In this document: one piece after another, positions 16,967-24,797 of the stretch
How positions within the stretch are numbered: position 1 is the stretch's first letter
How the letters are laid out: every line of letters begins with the position of its first letter
Assembly: GCA_016462625.1 (NCBI GenBank)
Contig: JAEMSV010000005.1
Span: 1-64,000, forward strand
Reading direction: 5' to 3'
Length of the DNA stretch: 64,000 bases
From: Solirubrobacteraceae bacterium
GTDB taxonomy: Bacteria > Actinomycetota > Thermoleophilia > Solirubrobacterales > Solirubrobacteraceae
Position numbers and translations under genes: made by a program
Notes under the pieces: generated by a model
Databases searched by the model: none
Seen by the model: only the letters and a program-made list of their open reading frames with translations
What the model was told of the DNA's origin: nothing

Positions 16967-18223
16967 GTGGACAGCGGACAAATCGCCTGGTACCTGACTG
17001 CCGGGGTCATCGTTCTTTTCATGACACCGGGCATCGCGTTCTTCTACGGGGGCCTGGTCAAGTCGAGGTCGGTCATCAGCATGCTGATGCTGAGCTTCGG
17101 CGCCATGGGCATCGTCGGAGTGCTGTGGGTGCTCTACGGCTTCAACATGGGCACCATGGCCAGCGGGGACGGGAACTTCATCCCCCACTTCGTCGGTAGT
17201 CCGTTCTCGGACTTCGGACTGACCGACATGGCGAAATCCGGGGAGAACGACGGCTTCCTGGCCGTGTTCTACGGCTCGACCTTCGCGATGGCGACCGTCG
17301 CGCTCGTCTCCGGCGCCATCGCCGATCGCGCGCGCTTCCTGCCGTGGATGCTCTTCGCCGGGCTCTGGGCGACGTTCAACTACTTCCTCGTCGCGGGCTG
17401 GGTGTGGAGCCCGGGCGGCTGGGTCTTCGAGCTCGGTGACACGCTCGGCTTCGACGTCTCCACCATCGACTACGCCGGTGGCACCGCGGTGCACATCAAC
17501 TCGGCCGCGGCTGCTCTGGCTCTCGCGATCGTGCTCGGCAAGCGCGTCGGGTTCGCCAAGGGCGCCGACAAGGCGCACAACGTGCCGCTGACGCTCATCG
17601 GTGTGGCCATCCTCTTCATGGGGTGGTTCGGATTCAACGGCGGCGCAGCCGCGCTGGTGAAGTTCGACAGCCTGGGCCTGATCATCGTCAACACGTTCGT
17701 CGCGGCGACAGCGGGCATCCTCGGCTGGATCGCCATGGAGCGCATGAAGGAGGGCAAGGCCACCTCGGTCGGCGCCGGCTCCGGCGCGATTGCCGGTCTC
17801 GTGGCGATCACCCCGGCCTGCGCCAACCTGTACCCGGTCTGGGCGATCCTGCTCGGCCTGCTGGCCGGTGGCCTGTGCTGCTGGGCGGTCGAGCTGAAGT
17901 ACAAGTTCGGCTTCGACGACTCGCTTGACGTGGTCGGTATCCACGGCGTCGGCGGCTTCCTCGGCTGCTGGTACCTCGGCTTCTTCGCCACGGACACCGG
18001 GCTGTTCTTCGGGGCCGGCCCCGAGCAGCTCGTCGTCCAGGTGCTCGCGTCGGTCGGCGTGGCCGTGTTCTCGCTGGTGATCACATTCATCATCGGCGGG
18101 GCGATCGAGAAGACCATCGGCTTCCGCGTCGCGAACGAGGACGAGCTCGCCGGCGTGGACCAGACGGTGCACGGCGAGGAGGCGTACGCCTTCAACCCCG
18201 ACCCCGAGCCGGTCCCCGCCTGA
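16967..18223 (+). CDS. amt: Ammonium transporter (Amt/Mep/Rh family)
   Basis: 418 residues, 11 membrane helices, no separate signal peptide. Opening MDSGQIAWYLTAGVIVLFMTPGIAFFYGGLVKSR is reduced here to the key part FFYGGLVKSR, an Amt hallmark. The twin pore histidines are in GGTAVHINSAAAAL and DVVGIHGVGG. The cytoplasmic tail is acidic (ANEDELAGVDQ). Trimeric electrogenic NH4+ channel/transporter expected. GTG start with GAGAGGAAA upstream. No glnK/glnB gene follows, so PII control, if any, comes from elsewhere. Confidence 0.95.
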   Translation: MDSGQIAWYLTAGVIVLFMTPGIAFFYGGLVKSRSVISMLMLSFGAMGIVGVLWVLYGFNMGTMASGDGNFIPHFVGSPFSDFGLTDMAKSGENDGFLAVFYGSTFAMATVALVSGAIADRARFLPWMLFAGLWATFNYFLVAGWVWSPGGWVFELGDTLGFDVSTIDYAGGTAVHINSAAAALALAIVLGKRVGFAKGADKAHNVPLTLIGVAILFMGWFGFNGGAAALVKFDSLGLIIVNTFVAATAGILGWIAMERMKEGKATSVGAGSGAIAGLVAITPACANLYPVWAILLGLLAGGLCCWAVELKYKFGFDDSLDVVGIHGVGGFLGCWYLGFFATDTGLFFGAGPEQLVVQVLASVGVAVFSLVITFIIGGAIEKTIGFRVANEDELAGVDQTVHGEEAYAFNPDPEPVPA

Positions 18224-18249
18224 TCCCAGACTCCCGACTCCCGGGATGA

Positions 18250-18296
18250 ACAACGGGCCGTCTCCTGCGCCTCAGTAGCAGGGGGCGGCCCGTTGT
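18250..18296. terminator. Bidirectional terminator hairpin between amt and the SulP gene
   Basis: Perfect 11-bp outer arms (ACAACGGGCCG) plus a second, nearly perfect inner stem (CTCCTGC with GCAGGGG). Lies between convergent stops at 18223 and 18305. TTGT at the right end gives a weak T run for the plus strand. Confidence 0.8.
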
Positions 18297-18304
18297 CTGT
18301 GGAC

Positions 18305-19981
18305 TTACGCGGCCACGGGGATCCCGTCGCGCTGAAGATGCGACAGCGCGTGGTCGATCGCGTCGGGCGTGGAGGCGAAGACGTGGTTCTCGTGGCGCAG
18401 GCGATCCAGCACCCCGAGTTGCTCGAGGAGGCGCTCGTGCTCGGGCCGCAGACCGCTGAGCAGGACGACGATGTCGCGCCCCTCGAGCGTGGTGATCGTG
18501 TCGGCCAGGAGGGCGGCACCGGAGGTGTCCAGCGACATGAGGTGGGCGAGGCGGAAGATGACCACGCGCACATCGCCACGCACCGTCGGATCGACGAGCG
18601 CGGTGTGTGACGCCGCGAAGAACAGCGGACCGTCGAAGCGGTAGGCGATGACGTGGCGGTCGAGCAGCGTGCGCTCCTCGCCGGCATGGTCGGTGGTGTC
18701 CAGCGGCCGTTCTTCGACGCTTGCGATGCGGGCGTAGGCGCGGAGCGCGATGATCACGGCGACCCCGAGCCCGATGAGCACAGCGGTCACGAGATTGAGG
18801 AAGAGGGTCGCCGCGGCTGTGATCAGCAGGACGGCGCCGTCGGCGGGAGCGGCGCGCAGCATGGTGCGCACCGAGGAGAGGTCGACCATGCGGGCCGTGG
18901 TCGCGAAGAGCACGCCGGCGAGCGCCGCCAGCGGGATCCAGGCCACGAGTGAGGACGCGGCGAGCGCGACGACCAGCAGCGCCACGGAGTGCGTCACGGC
19001 TGCGAGCCGGGAGCGTCCGCCGGCGCGCACGTTCACGGCGGTGCGCGCGATCGCGGCGGTGGCGGGTACGCCGCCGACGAGCGGGGTGACGAGATTCGCC
19101 AGGCCCTGGCCGACGAGCTCGCGATCGGGGTCGTGGCGGGTGCCGACGGTCATCGCGTCGGCGACCGTCGCCGACAGCAGGCTCTCCAGGGCGGCGAGCG
19201 CGGCGACGGCGAGCGCGGCAGGGAGCAGACCGCCGAGGTCCCCGAGGCCGACGTCCGGGAGCGACGGCAGGGAGAGCGGGCTCGGCAGCTCGCCGATCCG
19301 GGCGATGTCGAGGTCGAACACGCGGCACGCGACCGCCGCGGCGGCGACGGCGCCGAGGGCGACCGGCAGCCGCGGCCACCGCCCGCCGGCGAGCAGGATG
19401 GCCGCGGTCACCGCCACGGCGATGAGTGGCGCGATCAGCGCCGGCGACGCGATGAACGCGTTCACGGCATCGGCCGCGAGGGCCAACGGTCGGTCGCCGT
19501 CCGCCGACACGTTGAGCGCGGAGGGGACCTGCCCGAGCGCGATGACGGCGGCGATGCCGATCGTGAATCCCTCCACGACGGGGAGCGGGACGAAGCGCAT
19601 CGCCCGCGCCGCGCCCGACCACGCGAGGAGGAGGAGGATGGCGCCGGCGAGCATTCCGACCGCGAGAACGCCTCCGGGGCCGTGCGCGGCGACGATCGGC
19701 ACGAGCACGACGGTCATCGCGCCGGTGGGCCCACTGACTTGCAGGTCGCTGCCGCCGAACATGGCCGCCACGAACCCGGCGACGATCGCGCTCGTCAGGC
19801 CCGCTCCTGCGCCAAGCCCGGAGGCGATGCCGAACGCGAGCGCCAGCGGGAGCGCCACGACCGCGACGGTGAGCCCTGCGACGATGTCGGGCCCCGGCTG
19901 GGCGCGCATGGCGGCGAGGTCTTCCCGTTGCGGGGCGAGCTCGCGGACCCGTCGCCCGAGTGAGGAGGCAGGATTGGTCAC
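18305..19981 (-). CDS. SulP/SLC26-family anion permease with STAS domain
   Basis: 558 residues. About 12-14 membrane segments; GPDIVAGLTVAVVALPLALAF and SDLQVSGPTGAMTVVL are SulP signatures of TM1 and TM3. A cytoplasmic STAS domain starts near residue 450 (RHVIAYRFDGPLFFAASH, MSLDTSGAALLADTI). Family members import sulfate or act as Na+-bicarbonate symporters; the substrate is not decided by sequence reading. GTG start overlaps the ArsR stop as GTGA, so the permease is translationally coupled to, and probably controlled by, the ArsR-type repressor. An ArsR partner might point to a redox, sulfide or metal-linked signal. Confidence 0.9.
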   Translation of the reverse strand: MTNPASSLGRRVRELAPQREDLAAMRAQPGPDIVAGLTVAVVALPLALAFGIASGLGAGAGLTSAIVAGFVAAMFGGSDLQVSGPTGAMTVVLVPIVAAHGPGGVLAVGMLAGAILLLLAWSGAARAMRFVPLPVVEGFTIGIAAVIALGQVPSALNVSADGDRPLALAADAVNAFIASPALIAPLIAVAVTAAILLAGGRWPRLPVALGAVAAAAVACRVFDLDIARIGELPSPLSLPSLPDVGLGDLGGLLPAALAVAALAALESLLSATVADAMTVGTRHDPDRELVGQGLANLVTPLVGGVPATAAIARTAVNVRAGGRSRLAAVTHSVALLVVALAASSLVAWIPLAALAGVLFATTARMVDLSSVRTMLRAAPADGAVLLITAAATLFLNLVTAVLIGLGVAVIIALRAYARIASVEERPLDTTDHAGEERTLLDRHVIAYRFDGPLFFAASHTALVDPTVRGDVRVVIFRLAHLMSLDTSGAALLADTITTLEGRDIVVLLSGLRPEHERLLEQLGVLDRLRHENHVFASTPDAIDHALSHLQRDGIPVAA

Positions 19982-20310
19982 GCGGTGAGCTGCGAGCGCA
20001 GCCCATCTTGCTCGTCGAGGAGACCCTTCAGGAGCGCACGCGCGGACAGGAGCAGCTCGCGGACCTCGGGCAGCGCTATGGCGTAGCGGACCTCACCGCC
20101 CTCGCGGCGCTGGATGACAAGCCCCGCGCGGCGCAGGACGGCGAGCTGCTGGGACAGGTTGCTCGGCTCGATCTCGATCTCGGCCAGCAGCTCGTGGACC
20201 GCGTGGTCGCGCTCGCTGAGGAGCTCGAGGATGCGGATGCGGGCAGGGTGTCCGAGCGTGCGGAAGAACTCCGCCTTGGCCTGGTAGAGCGGAAGTCCGG
20301 AGGTCGTCAC
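19978..20310 (-). CDS. ArsR-family winged-helix repressor
   Basis: About 110 residues from the GTG at 20310. HTH: HPARIRILELLSERDHAVHEL, then EPSNLSQQLAVLRRAGLV (recognition helix), then wing REGGEVRYAIA. No CxC metal site of the ArsR/CadC type is present, so the inducer is not obviously a thiophilic metal. GTG 20310 is preferred over the upstream ATG at 20328 because the stretch between holds a perfect TATAAT. Forms an operon with the SulP permease. Confidence 0.88.
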   Translation of the reverse strand: MTTSGLPLYQAKAEFFRTLGHPARIRILELLSERDHAVHELLAEIEIEPSNLSQQLAVLRRAGLVIQRREGGEVRYAIALPEVRELLLSARALLKGLLDEQDGLRSQLTA

Positions 20311-20317
20311 CTGAACG

Positions 20318-20323
20318 ATTATA
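20318..20323 (-). promoter_or_regulatory. Consensus -10 (TATAAT) of the arsR-sulP operon
   Basis: TATAAT on the minus strand with 7 nt to the GTG at 20310, in the AT-richest stretch of the window. Directly upstream is TGAA-N6-TTCA (20328-20341), a candidate ArsR operator. Confidence 0.6.
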
Positions 20324-20380
20324 CACATGAAGAACTATTCAAGTCTGAGAGGTCACTTCGGCCACCTCCCGCGCTGGCGT

Positions 20381-20419
20381 ACCTGACGGCTGTCAGGTAA
20401 CTTCCTGACGCATGTCAGG
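20381..20419. promoter_or_regulatory. Twin dyad operators over the tetR promoter and start codon
   Basis: CCTGAC-N4-GTCAGG occurs at 20382-20397 and again at 20404-20419, centres 22 bp apart (two helical turns). The two sites flank the -10 hexamer TAACTT at 20398-20403, and the second contains the ATG at 20412. Strong candidate for autorepression by the TetR encoded here. Confidence 0.75.
20398..20403 (+). promoter_or_regulatory. -10 hexamer of tetR
   Basis: TAACTT, 8 nt before the ATG at 20412, sandwiched between the two dyads. Confidence 0.6.
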
Positions 20420-21041
20420 TAAGGCCCCGACCCGGCGGACCCGCCTCGCGCCCGACGAACGCCGAGCACGACTGCTCGCGGCCGCTGCCGCTGAGTTCGC
20501 CTCCCGCGGCTACGACGCCGCGTCGCTCCGTGCGATCGCGACCGGGGCGGGCGTCACGACGCCGATCGTCTACGACCACTTCGGCTCGAAGGCGGGGCTC
20601 TACGCCGCCGTCGCCCAGGAGGCTGCGACCTCACTGAATGCATCGTGGACGACGCCGCAGGGTGAGACGCCCGAGGAGATCTTCCGCGCGATGGTGGAGA
20701 GCATCTTCGCGTGGATCGAGGCCTTTCCGCACGGCTGGCGGATCATCTTCGCCGAGCCGCCGTCCGATCCCGCCGTCGCCGAGGTGCTCGCCGTCGGCCA
20801 GGCCGACGCCTCCGCTGCGATCGCCCATGCGCTGGCGGCGTTCTCGGTCGCGCCGCCGCCGGGCCTCGACGCAGCGCGCGGGCACGCCGCGTACGCCGAG
20901 GCCATGAAGTGGGCCGTCAACGGCCTCGCTGCGTGGTGGTGGGAACACCGTGACGTCCCGAAGGACACCGTCGTCGCCGTCGCCACGGACGTCCTGTGGC
21001 GCGGGCTCGCCGACCTCACCGACCAGAAGGAGCACCCATGA
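20412..21041 (+). CDS. TetR-family transcriptional regulator
   Basis: 209 residues. N-terminal HTH: RRARLLAAAAAEFASRGYDAASLRAIATGAGVTTPIVYDHFGSKAGLY in family register, with recognition helix around TTPIVYDHF. The variable helical C-terminal domain has a WWWEHRD patch, a probable aromatic ligand pocket. Sits under two perfect CCTGAC-N4-GTCAGG dyads that overlap its own promoter and start, so autorepression is very likely. Its stop overlaps the SnoaL-like start as ATGA; the pair forms one operon. Divergent from arsR across about 100 bp. Confidence 0.9.
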   Translation: MSGKAPTRRTRLAPDERRARLLAAAAAEFASRGYDAASLRAIATGAGVTTPIVYDHFGSKAGLYAAVAQEAATSLNASWTTPQGETPEEIFRAMVESIFAWIEAFPHGWRIIFAEPPSDPAVAEVLAVGQADASAAIAHALAAFSVAPPPGLDAARGHAAYAEAMKWAVNGLAAWWWEHRDVPKDTVVAVATDVLWRGLADLTDQKEHP

Positions 21042-21553
21042 GCACCCCTGCCGTGTCGCCCGCGCTCGACCGTGCGGTCGCGACGACCACACGCCTGCGC
21101 CAGGCCGCCCAGGCCGGGGACGTCGAAGGGTTCGTGCAGCTGCTCGCGCCCGACGTCGTCCTGCATTCGCCGATCACCACCCGGGTCCAGTTCCGCGGCC
21201 GCGACGAGCTGCGGACGCTGATGACCGCGGTGTTCGCCTCGCTCGAGGATCTCGAGTACTTCGCCGAGACCGGCGACGAGACCACGCGCGCGCTGTTCCT
21301 CCGCGCGCGGATCGGCAGGCAGGACGTCGAGGAGGCCATGCTCGTGCGCCTCGGTGACGACGGCCTCGTCGCCGAGCTGCGTGTCTGGTTCCGGCCGATG
21401 CCGGGCCTGGCGACCCTCATGGCGGCGCTGGGCCCAAAGCTCGCGCGGACGACCAAGGGCCGGATGCGCGCGGTGCTCATCACCGCCATGACGAAGCCGC
21501 TCGTCTTCCTGACACGGACCGGCGACGCGGCGGCGGTGAAGCTCGTCTTCTAG
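21038..21553 (+). CDS. SnoaL/NTF2-like fold protein
   Basis: About 171 residues. Alpha-helix then cone-shaped sheet pattern: RLRQAAQAGDVEGFVQLLAPDVVLHSPI, then FRGRDELRTLMTAVFASLEDLEY, as in SnoaL/nuclear transport factor 2 proteins. The family includes isomerases, hydratases and ligand-binding proteins; no catalytic dyad can be assigned. Start at 21038 has AAGGAG upstream and overlaps the TetR stop. Probably metabolises or binds the ligand sensed by that TetR. Confidence 0.75.
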   Translation: MSTPAVSPALDRAVATTTRLRQAAQAGDVEGFVQLLAPDVVLHSPITTRVQFRGRDELRTLMTAVFASLEDLEYFAETGDETTRALFLRARIGRQDVEEAMLVRLGDDGLVAELRVWFRPMPGLATLMAALGPKLARTTKGRMRAVLITAMTKPLVFLTRTGDAAAVKLVF

Positions 21554-21569
21554 GCCTTGGCTCCGTCCG

Positions 21570-22214
21570 CTACAGGGCGGCGACGAACGCCTTCAGCTTC
21601 GGCGCGGCGCCGGTGATCACCGGGCCGTGGCCGAGCGCGACGATGTCCGGCTCGAGCTCGGCGACCTTGCGCTCGGACTGGCGGTTCAGCTCCGGGTCGA
21701 GCGTGAACGGCCCGAACGGCTGGCGCAGGCCCGCGATCGTCGTGAAGATGTTCATGTTGAAGAAGACATCGCCGGCGATCAGCACGCGGTCGCGCTCGCG
21801 CCACAGCGAGATGTGGCCCGGGGAGTGGCCGGGCGTGTCGAGGACGAGGAAGTCGCCGATCGTGTCGCCCTCCTTCAGCTCCTCATCGACCGGGACGGCG
21901 GGGAAGCCCGCCGTCATCCGGCCGAACGCGCCCATCTTCGTCTCGGGCACGCCGCTGCGGGCCGCCGGAGCGTCCTTGACGCCGACCAGGAGGGGCACAC
22001 CCAAGCCCTCCGTGACGGCCTTCGACCCGCCGGCGTGGTCCCCGTGCGCGTGCGTGAGGACGTGGCGCTGAACCTGGCCGGCGAGCTCCTTGGCGAGCTT
22101 CTTGCCGTGCATCGGCAAGCCCGCGTCGACGAGCGTGTCCCCGACGAGGTAGGCGTTGATCCCGTCGCGTGGCGTGAGGGCGATCTGGACGACGTCGTCG
22201 GCGATCTGGCGCAT
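21570..22214 (-). CDS. MBL-fold metallohydrolase
   Basis: 214 residues, a compact metallo-beta-lactamase fold. Metal motif VLTHAHGDHAGG (HxHxDH), third-site His in DTPGHSPGH, Asp in IAGDVFF, final His in ALGHGPVI. Closest style is the glyoxalase-II/hydrolase branch of small MBL proteins; no lactonase or RNase signature beyond the core. Convergent with the SnoaL-like gene. Cytoplasmic. Confidence 0.88.
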   Translation of the reverse strand: MRQIADDVVQIALTPRDGINAYLVGDTLVDAGLPMHGKKLAKELAGQVQRHVLTHAHGDHAGGSKAVTEGLGVPLLVGVKDAPAARSGVPETKMGAFGRMTAGFPAVPVDEELKEGDTIGDFLVLDTPGHSPGHISLWRERDRVLIAGDVFFNMNIFTTIAGLRQPFGPFTLDPELNRQSERKVAELEPDIVALGHGPVITGAAPKLKAFVAAL

Positions 22215-22220
22215 GGCGTG

Positions 22221-22226
22221 AACCTA
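22221..22226 (-). promoter_or_regulatory. -10 hexamer of the MBL gene
   Basis: TAGGTT on the minus strand, 6 nt before the ATG at 22214. Divergent from the crotonase promoter 33 bp away. Confidence 0.5.
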
Positions 22227-22258
22227 TCGACCGAGGAGATGTCCAGCACGCAGCTGGA

Positions 22259-22264
22259 TAGGGT
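22259..22264 (+). promoter_or_regulatory. -10 hexamer of the crotonase gene
   Basis: TAGGGT, 6 nt before the ATG at 22271. Confidence 0.5.
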
Positions 22265-22270
22265 CGGGCC

Positions 22271-23038
22271 ATGTCCCAGCCCGTCCTCACCGAGCGCCGC
22301 GACGGCGTGCTGCTCATCACCCTGAACCGTCCCGACCAGCGCAATGCGGTCAACCGCGAGCTCGCCGAGGGCGTCGCCGCCGCGATGGACGAGCTCGACG
22401 GCGACCCCACCCTGGCGGTCGGCGTTCTCACCGGCGCCGGCAGCGGCTTCTGCGCGGGCATGGATCTCAAGGCGTTCGCGTCGGGCGGTGCTCCGCCGTG
22501 GGTCGAGGGACGCGGCTTCGCCGGGATCGTCGAGCGCTCCGCTGACACGCCGCTGATCGCCGCCGTCGAGGGCTTCGCCGTCGCGGGCGGGCTGGAGATC
22601 GCCTTGGCGTGCGACCTGCTCGTCGCCGCGGAGGGCGCCAAGCTCGGTGTGCCGGAGGTCAAGCGGTCGCTGATCGCCGCCGGCGGTGCGCTCCTGCGGC
22701 TGCCTCAGAGGCTGCCCGCGGGGATCGCCGCCGAGATGGCCCTCACCGGCGATCCGATCACCGCCGAGCGCGGCTACGATCTCGGGCTCGTCAACCGCAT
22801 CGCGCCCATCGGCCAGGCGGTCGACGTCGCGCTCGAGCTCGCGGCCGCGATCGCCGCGAACGGCCCACTCGCGCTGACGGCCACGAAGAAGATCCTGCGC
22901 GACGGCCGCGACTGGGACGAGGGCGAGTTCTTCGAACGCCAGCGCCCCTACGTGGAGCCCGTCATGACCTCGGCCGACGCGCAGGAGGGCGCTGTCGCAT
23001 TCGCCGAGAAGCGCTCCCCGGTCTGGCAGGGCCGATAG
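22271..23038 (+). CDS. Enoyl-CoA hydratase/isomerase (crotonase family)
   Basis: 255 residues. LNRPDQRNAVN near residue 20 and the oxyanion-hole segments GSGFCAGMDLKAF and AVEGFAVAGGLEIALACDLLVA are diagnostic. The second catalytic position reads GVPEVKRSLIAAGGALLRLP, with Glu in PEVKR. Such enzymes hydrate 2-enoyl-CoA in beta-oxidation or amino-acid breakdown, but the family is broad and the acyl group cannot be stated. Monocistronic. Confidence 0.9.
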   Translation: MSQPVLTERRDGVLLITLNRPDQRNAVNRELAEGVAAAMDELDGDPTLAVGVLTGAGSGFCAGMDLKAFASGGAPPWVEGRGFAGIVERSADTPLIAAVEGFAVAGGLEIALACDLLVAAEGAKLGVPEVKRSLIAAGGALLRLPQRLPAGIAAEMALTGDPITAERGYDLGLVNRIAPIGQAVDVALELAAAIAANGPLALTATKKILRDGRDWDEGEFFERQRPYVEPVMTSADAQEGAVAFAEKRSPVWQGR

Positions 23039-23120
23039 AAGGCGCGATAGCACACTCTGAACACACTTGTACAGACGGTCCAAGCCCAGTCGGCCCCCGG
23101 GAGGAAATACCGGAAACTCC

Positions 23121-23149
23121 TTGTTCGCAGGGCCTTCGGTGCCGACAAT
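23121..23149 (+). promoter_or_regulatory. Promoter of the first S51 peptidase gene
   Basis: TTGTTC at 23121-23126, a 17-bp spacer, GACAAT at 23144-23149, then 6 nt to the ATG at 23156. Best complete -35/-10 pair in the window. Confidence 0.65.
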
Positions 23150-23155
23150 CGAAGC

Positions 23156-23899
23156 ATGGTGGGTCGACTCCGACAGATCGTCGCCTTCGGCGGTGGCGGC
23201 TTCTCAATGGAAGCCGGCAATCCGTTGCTCGACGACTACGTGCTGTCCCTGACGGGCAAGGAGCGCCCAAAGGTCTGCTTCGTGCCGACGGCGTCCGGTG
23301 ACGCGGATCACTACGTGGTCCGCTTCTACCGCGCGTTCAACGCGGCACGCTGCGAACCGTCGCACGTCTCGATGTTCCGCCGCGACAAGGGCGGTGGCAT
23401 CGACGAGTGCGTCGGCGAGCACCTGCTCCAGCAGGATCTGATCTACGTCGGCGGCGGCAGCGTCATCTCGCTGCTCGGCGTCTGGAAGGCGCACGGCCTC
23501 GACGAGATCCTGCTCGAGTGCTGGCGGCGCGGCATCGTGCTCTGCGGTCTCTCCGCCGGCTCGCTCTGCTGGTTCGAGCAGTCGGTCACCGCGTTCCACG
23601 GCGCTCCCATGAAGGTCGAAGGGCTCGGCATGCTCCCCTACTCGAACTGCGTGCACTACGACGGCGAGCCGGCCCGGCGCGCGGAGTACCACCGCTTCCT
23701 CGCCGAGGGCATGATCCCCGGCTACGCGGCCGAGGACGGCGCGGCACTGCACTTCATCGGGGATGACCTCGCGCGGGTCGTCTCCTCACGGCCGAAGTCG
23801 AAGGCCTACCGCGTCGAGCACACCGGGGGTGAGGTGAGCGAAGTGGCGATCCAGCCGACGTACCTCGGTGCCGAGACCCTCGCGCTCGCGGCGGCCTGA
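23156..23899 (+). CDS. Peptidase S51 (dipeptidase E-like), copy 1
   Basis: 247 residues. Glycine-rich start IVAFGGGGFSME, then FVPTASGDADHY, YVGGGSVISLLGVW, nucleophile elbow GLSAGSLCWF (Ser) and CVHYDGEPAR (His/Asp region), matching the alpha/beta fold of S51 peptidases. Length is that of PepE-type aspartyl dipeptidases rather than cyanophycinases, and there is no secretion signal. Role: hydrolysis of small acidic or modified peptides (family inference). The next gene is a close paralogue 17 bp away, so this is a tandem duplication. Confidence 0.85.
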   Translation: MVGRLRQIVAFGGGGFSMEAGNPLLDDYVLSLTGKERPKVCFVPTASGDADHYVVRFYRAFNAARCEPSHVSMFRRDKGGGIDECVGEHLLQQDLIYVGGGSVISLLGVWKAHGLDEILLECWRRGIVLCGLSAGSLCWFEQSVTAFHGAPMKVEGLGMLPYSNCVHYDGEPARRAEYHRFLAEGMIPGYAAEDGAALHFIGDDLARVVSSRPKSKAYRVEHTGGEVSEVAIQPTYLGAETLALAAA

Positions 23900-23905
23900 G
23901 ACAAT
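23900..23905 (+). promoter_or_regulatory. -10 hexamer of the second S51 gene
   Basis: GACAAT again, overlapping the stop region of copy 1, 11 nt before the ATG at 23917. The same hexamer as copy 1, suggesting that the promoter was duplicated with the gene. Confidence 0.4.
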
Positions 23906-23916
23906 TCCGCGCACGG

Positions 23917-24693
23917 ATGCGCACGATCTTCGCCATGGGGGGCGGGGGCTTCACCATGGAGCCCGAAAATCCCGCCCTCGACGACTACATCCTCTCTCTC
24001 GCCGGCAAGCCGGCGCCGAAGGTGCTGTTCCTGCCGACGGCCAGCGGGGATCCGAACGAGCACATCCACAAGTTCATGGGTGCATTCGGGAGCAAGGTCT
24101 GCGAGCCCGAGCACCTGTCGCTGTTCCGGCTGGGCTCGAATCCCGTCGACCTCGAGGCGCTCCTGTTCGCGCAGGACATCATCTACGTGGGCGGCGGCTC
24201 GATGCGAAACCTGCTCGCCATCTGGCGCGTCCACGAGCTCGACCGGATCCTGCGCGAGTGCTGGGAGCGCGGCATCGTGCTCGCCGGCCTGTCCGCCGGG
24301 GCGATGTGCTGGATGCAGTGGGGCGTCACCAAGAGCGGCGGCCGTCCCGAGCGCTGCCAGGGGCTCGGCTACCTCACCGGCTCGCTGAGCGTCCACTACG
24401 ACGGTGAGCCCGACCGGCGGCCCGTCTTCCTCCAGGGCGTCGCCGATGGCGAGCTGCCCGACGGGTGGGGCGCCGACGACGGCGTCGGCCTGCTGTTCCG
24501 CGACCAGGAGTTCATCGAGGCGGTCTCGTCGCGCCCTGCCGGCCGCGCGTTTCGCGTCGAATGGCGCGACGGCGAGGCGGTGGAGACGCCCCTCGAGGTG
24601 CGCTACCTCGGCGGGGCCTCCAACGCCACGCCGCGGGTCTCTGACGACATCGCCGAGTTCCGGGCCATGCGCTACGGCGCGATGGGCCGCTGA
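23917..24693 (+). CDS. Peptidase S51 (dipeptidase E-like), copy 2
   Basis: 258 residues, paralogous to the preceding gene along its whole length: IFAMGGGGFTMEPENPALDD, FLPTASGDPNEH, YVGGGSMRNLLAIW, GLSAGAMCWMQWGV (Ser nucleophile) and SVHYDGEPDRRP. The copies have diverged around residues 70-80 and at the C-terminus (copy 2 adds SNATPRVSDDIAEFRAMRYG), so different substrates are likely. No signal peptide. Confidence 0.85.
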   Translation: MRTIFAMGGGGFTMEPENPALDDYILSLAGKPAPKVLFLPTASGDPNEHIHKFMGAFGSKVCEPEHLSLFRLGSNPVDLEALLFAQDIIYVGGGSMRNLLAIWRVHELDRILRECWERGIVLAGLSAGAMCWMQWGVTKSGGRPERCQGLGYLTGSLSVHYDGEPDRRPVFLQGVADGELPDGWGADDGVGLLFRDQEFIEAVSSRPAGRAFRVEWRDGEAVETPLEVRYLGGASNATPRVSDDIAEFRAMRYGAMGR

Positions 24694-24705
24694 CGAACGG
24701 AACTG

Positions 24706-24775
24706 CGCCAATCTGGCGAGTTGGCGGGGACAGAACCTCCACGGCGGCGCGCAGCGCATGCACTCGGCGTACGCT
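24706..24775 (+). promoter_or_regulatory. Promoter region of the REC-kinase/REC-EAL operon
   Basis: A dyad CGCCAA-N9-TTGGCG (24706-24726) lies upstream of a candidate -10 TACGCT (24770-24775). The predicted short leader carries AAGGAGG. Candidate regulated promoter. Confidence 0.4.
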
Positions 24776-24797
24776 GACTTTGAAGGAGGACTGCTCA

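Noticed and set aside
20324..20342. TTGAAT upstream of TATAAT as the -35 of arsR
   Set aside because: The spacer is only 13 bp, too short for a sigma-70-type pair; the TGAA-N6-TTCA overlap is better read as a possible operator.
23156..24693. Cyanophycinase identity for the S51 proteins
   Set aside because: No signal peptide, shorter than typical cyanophycinases, and no cyanophycin synthetase gene nearby; dipeptidase-E-like is the safer name.
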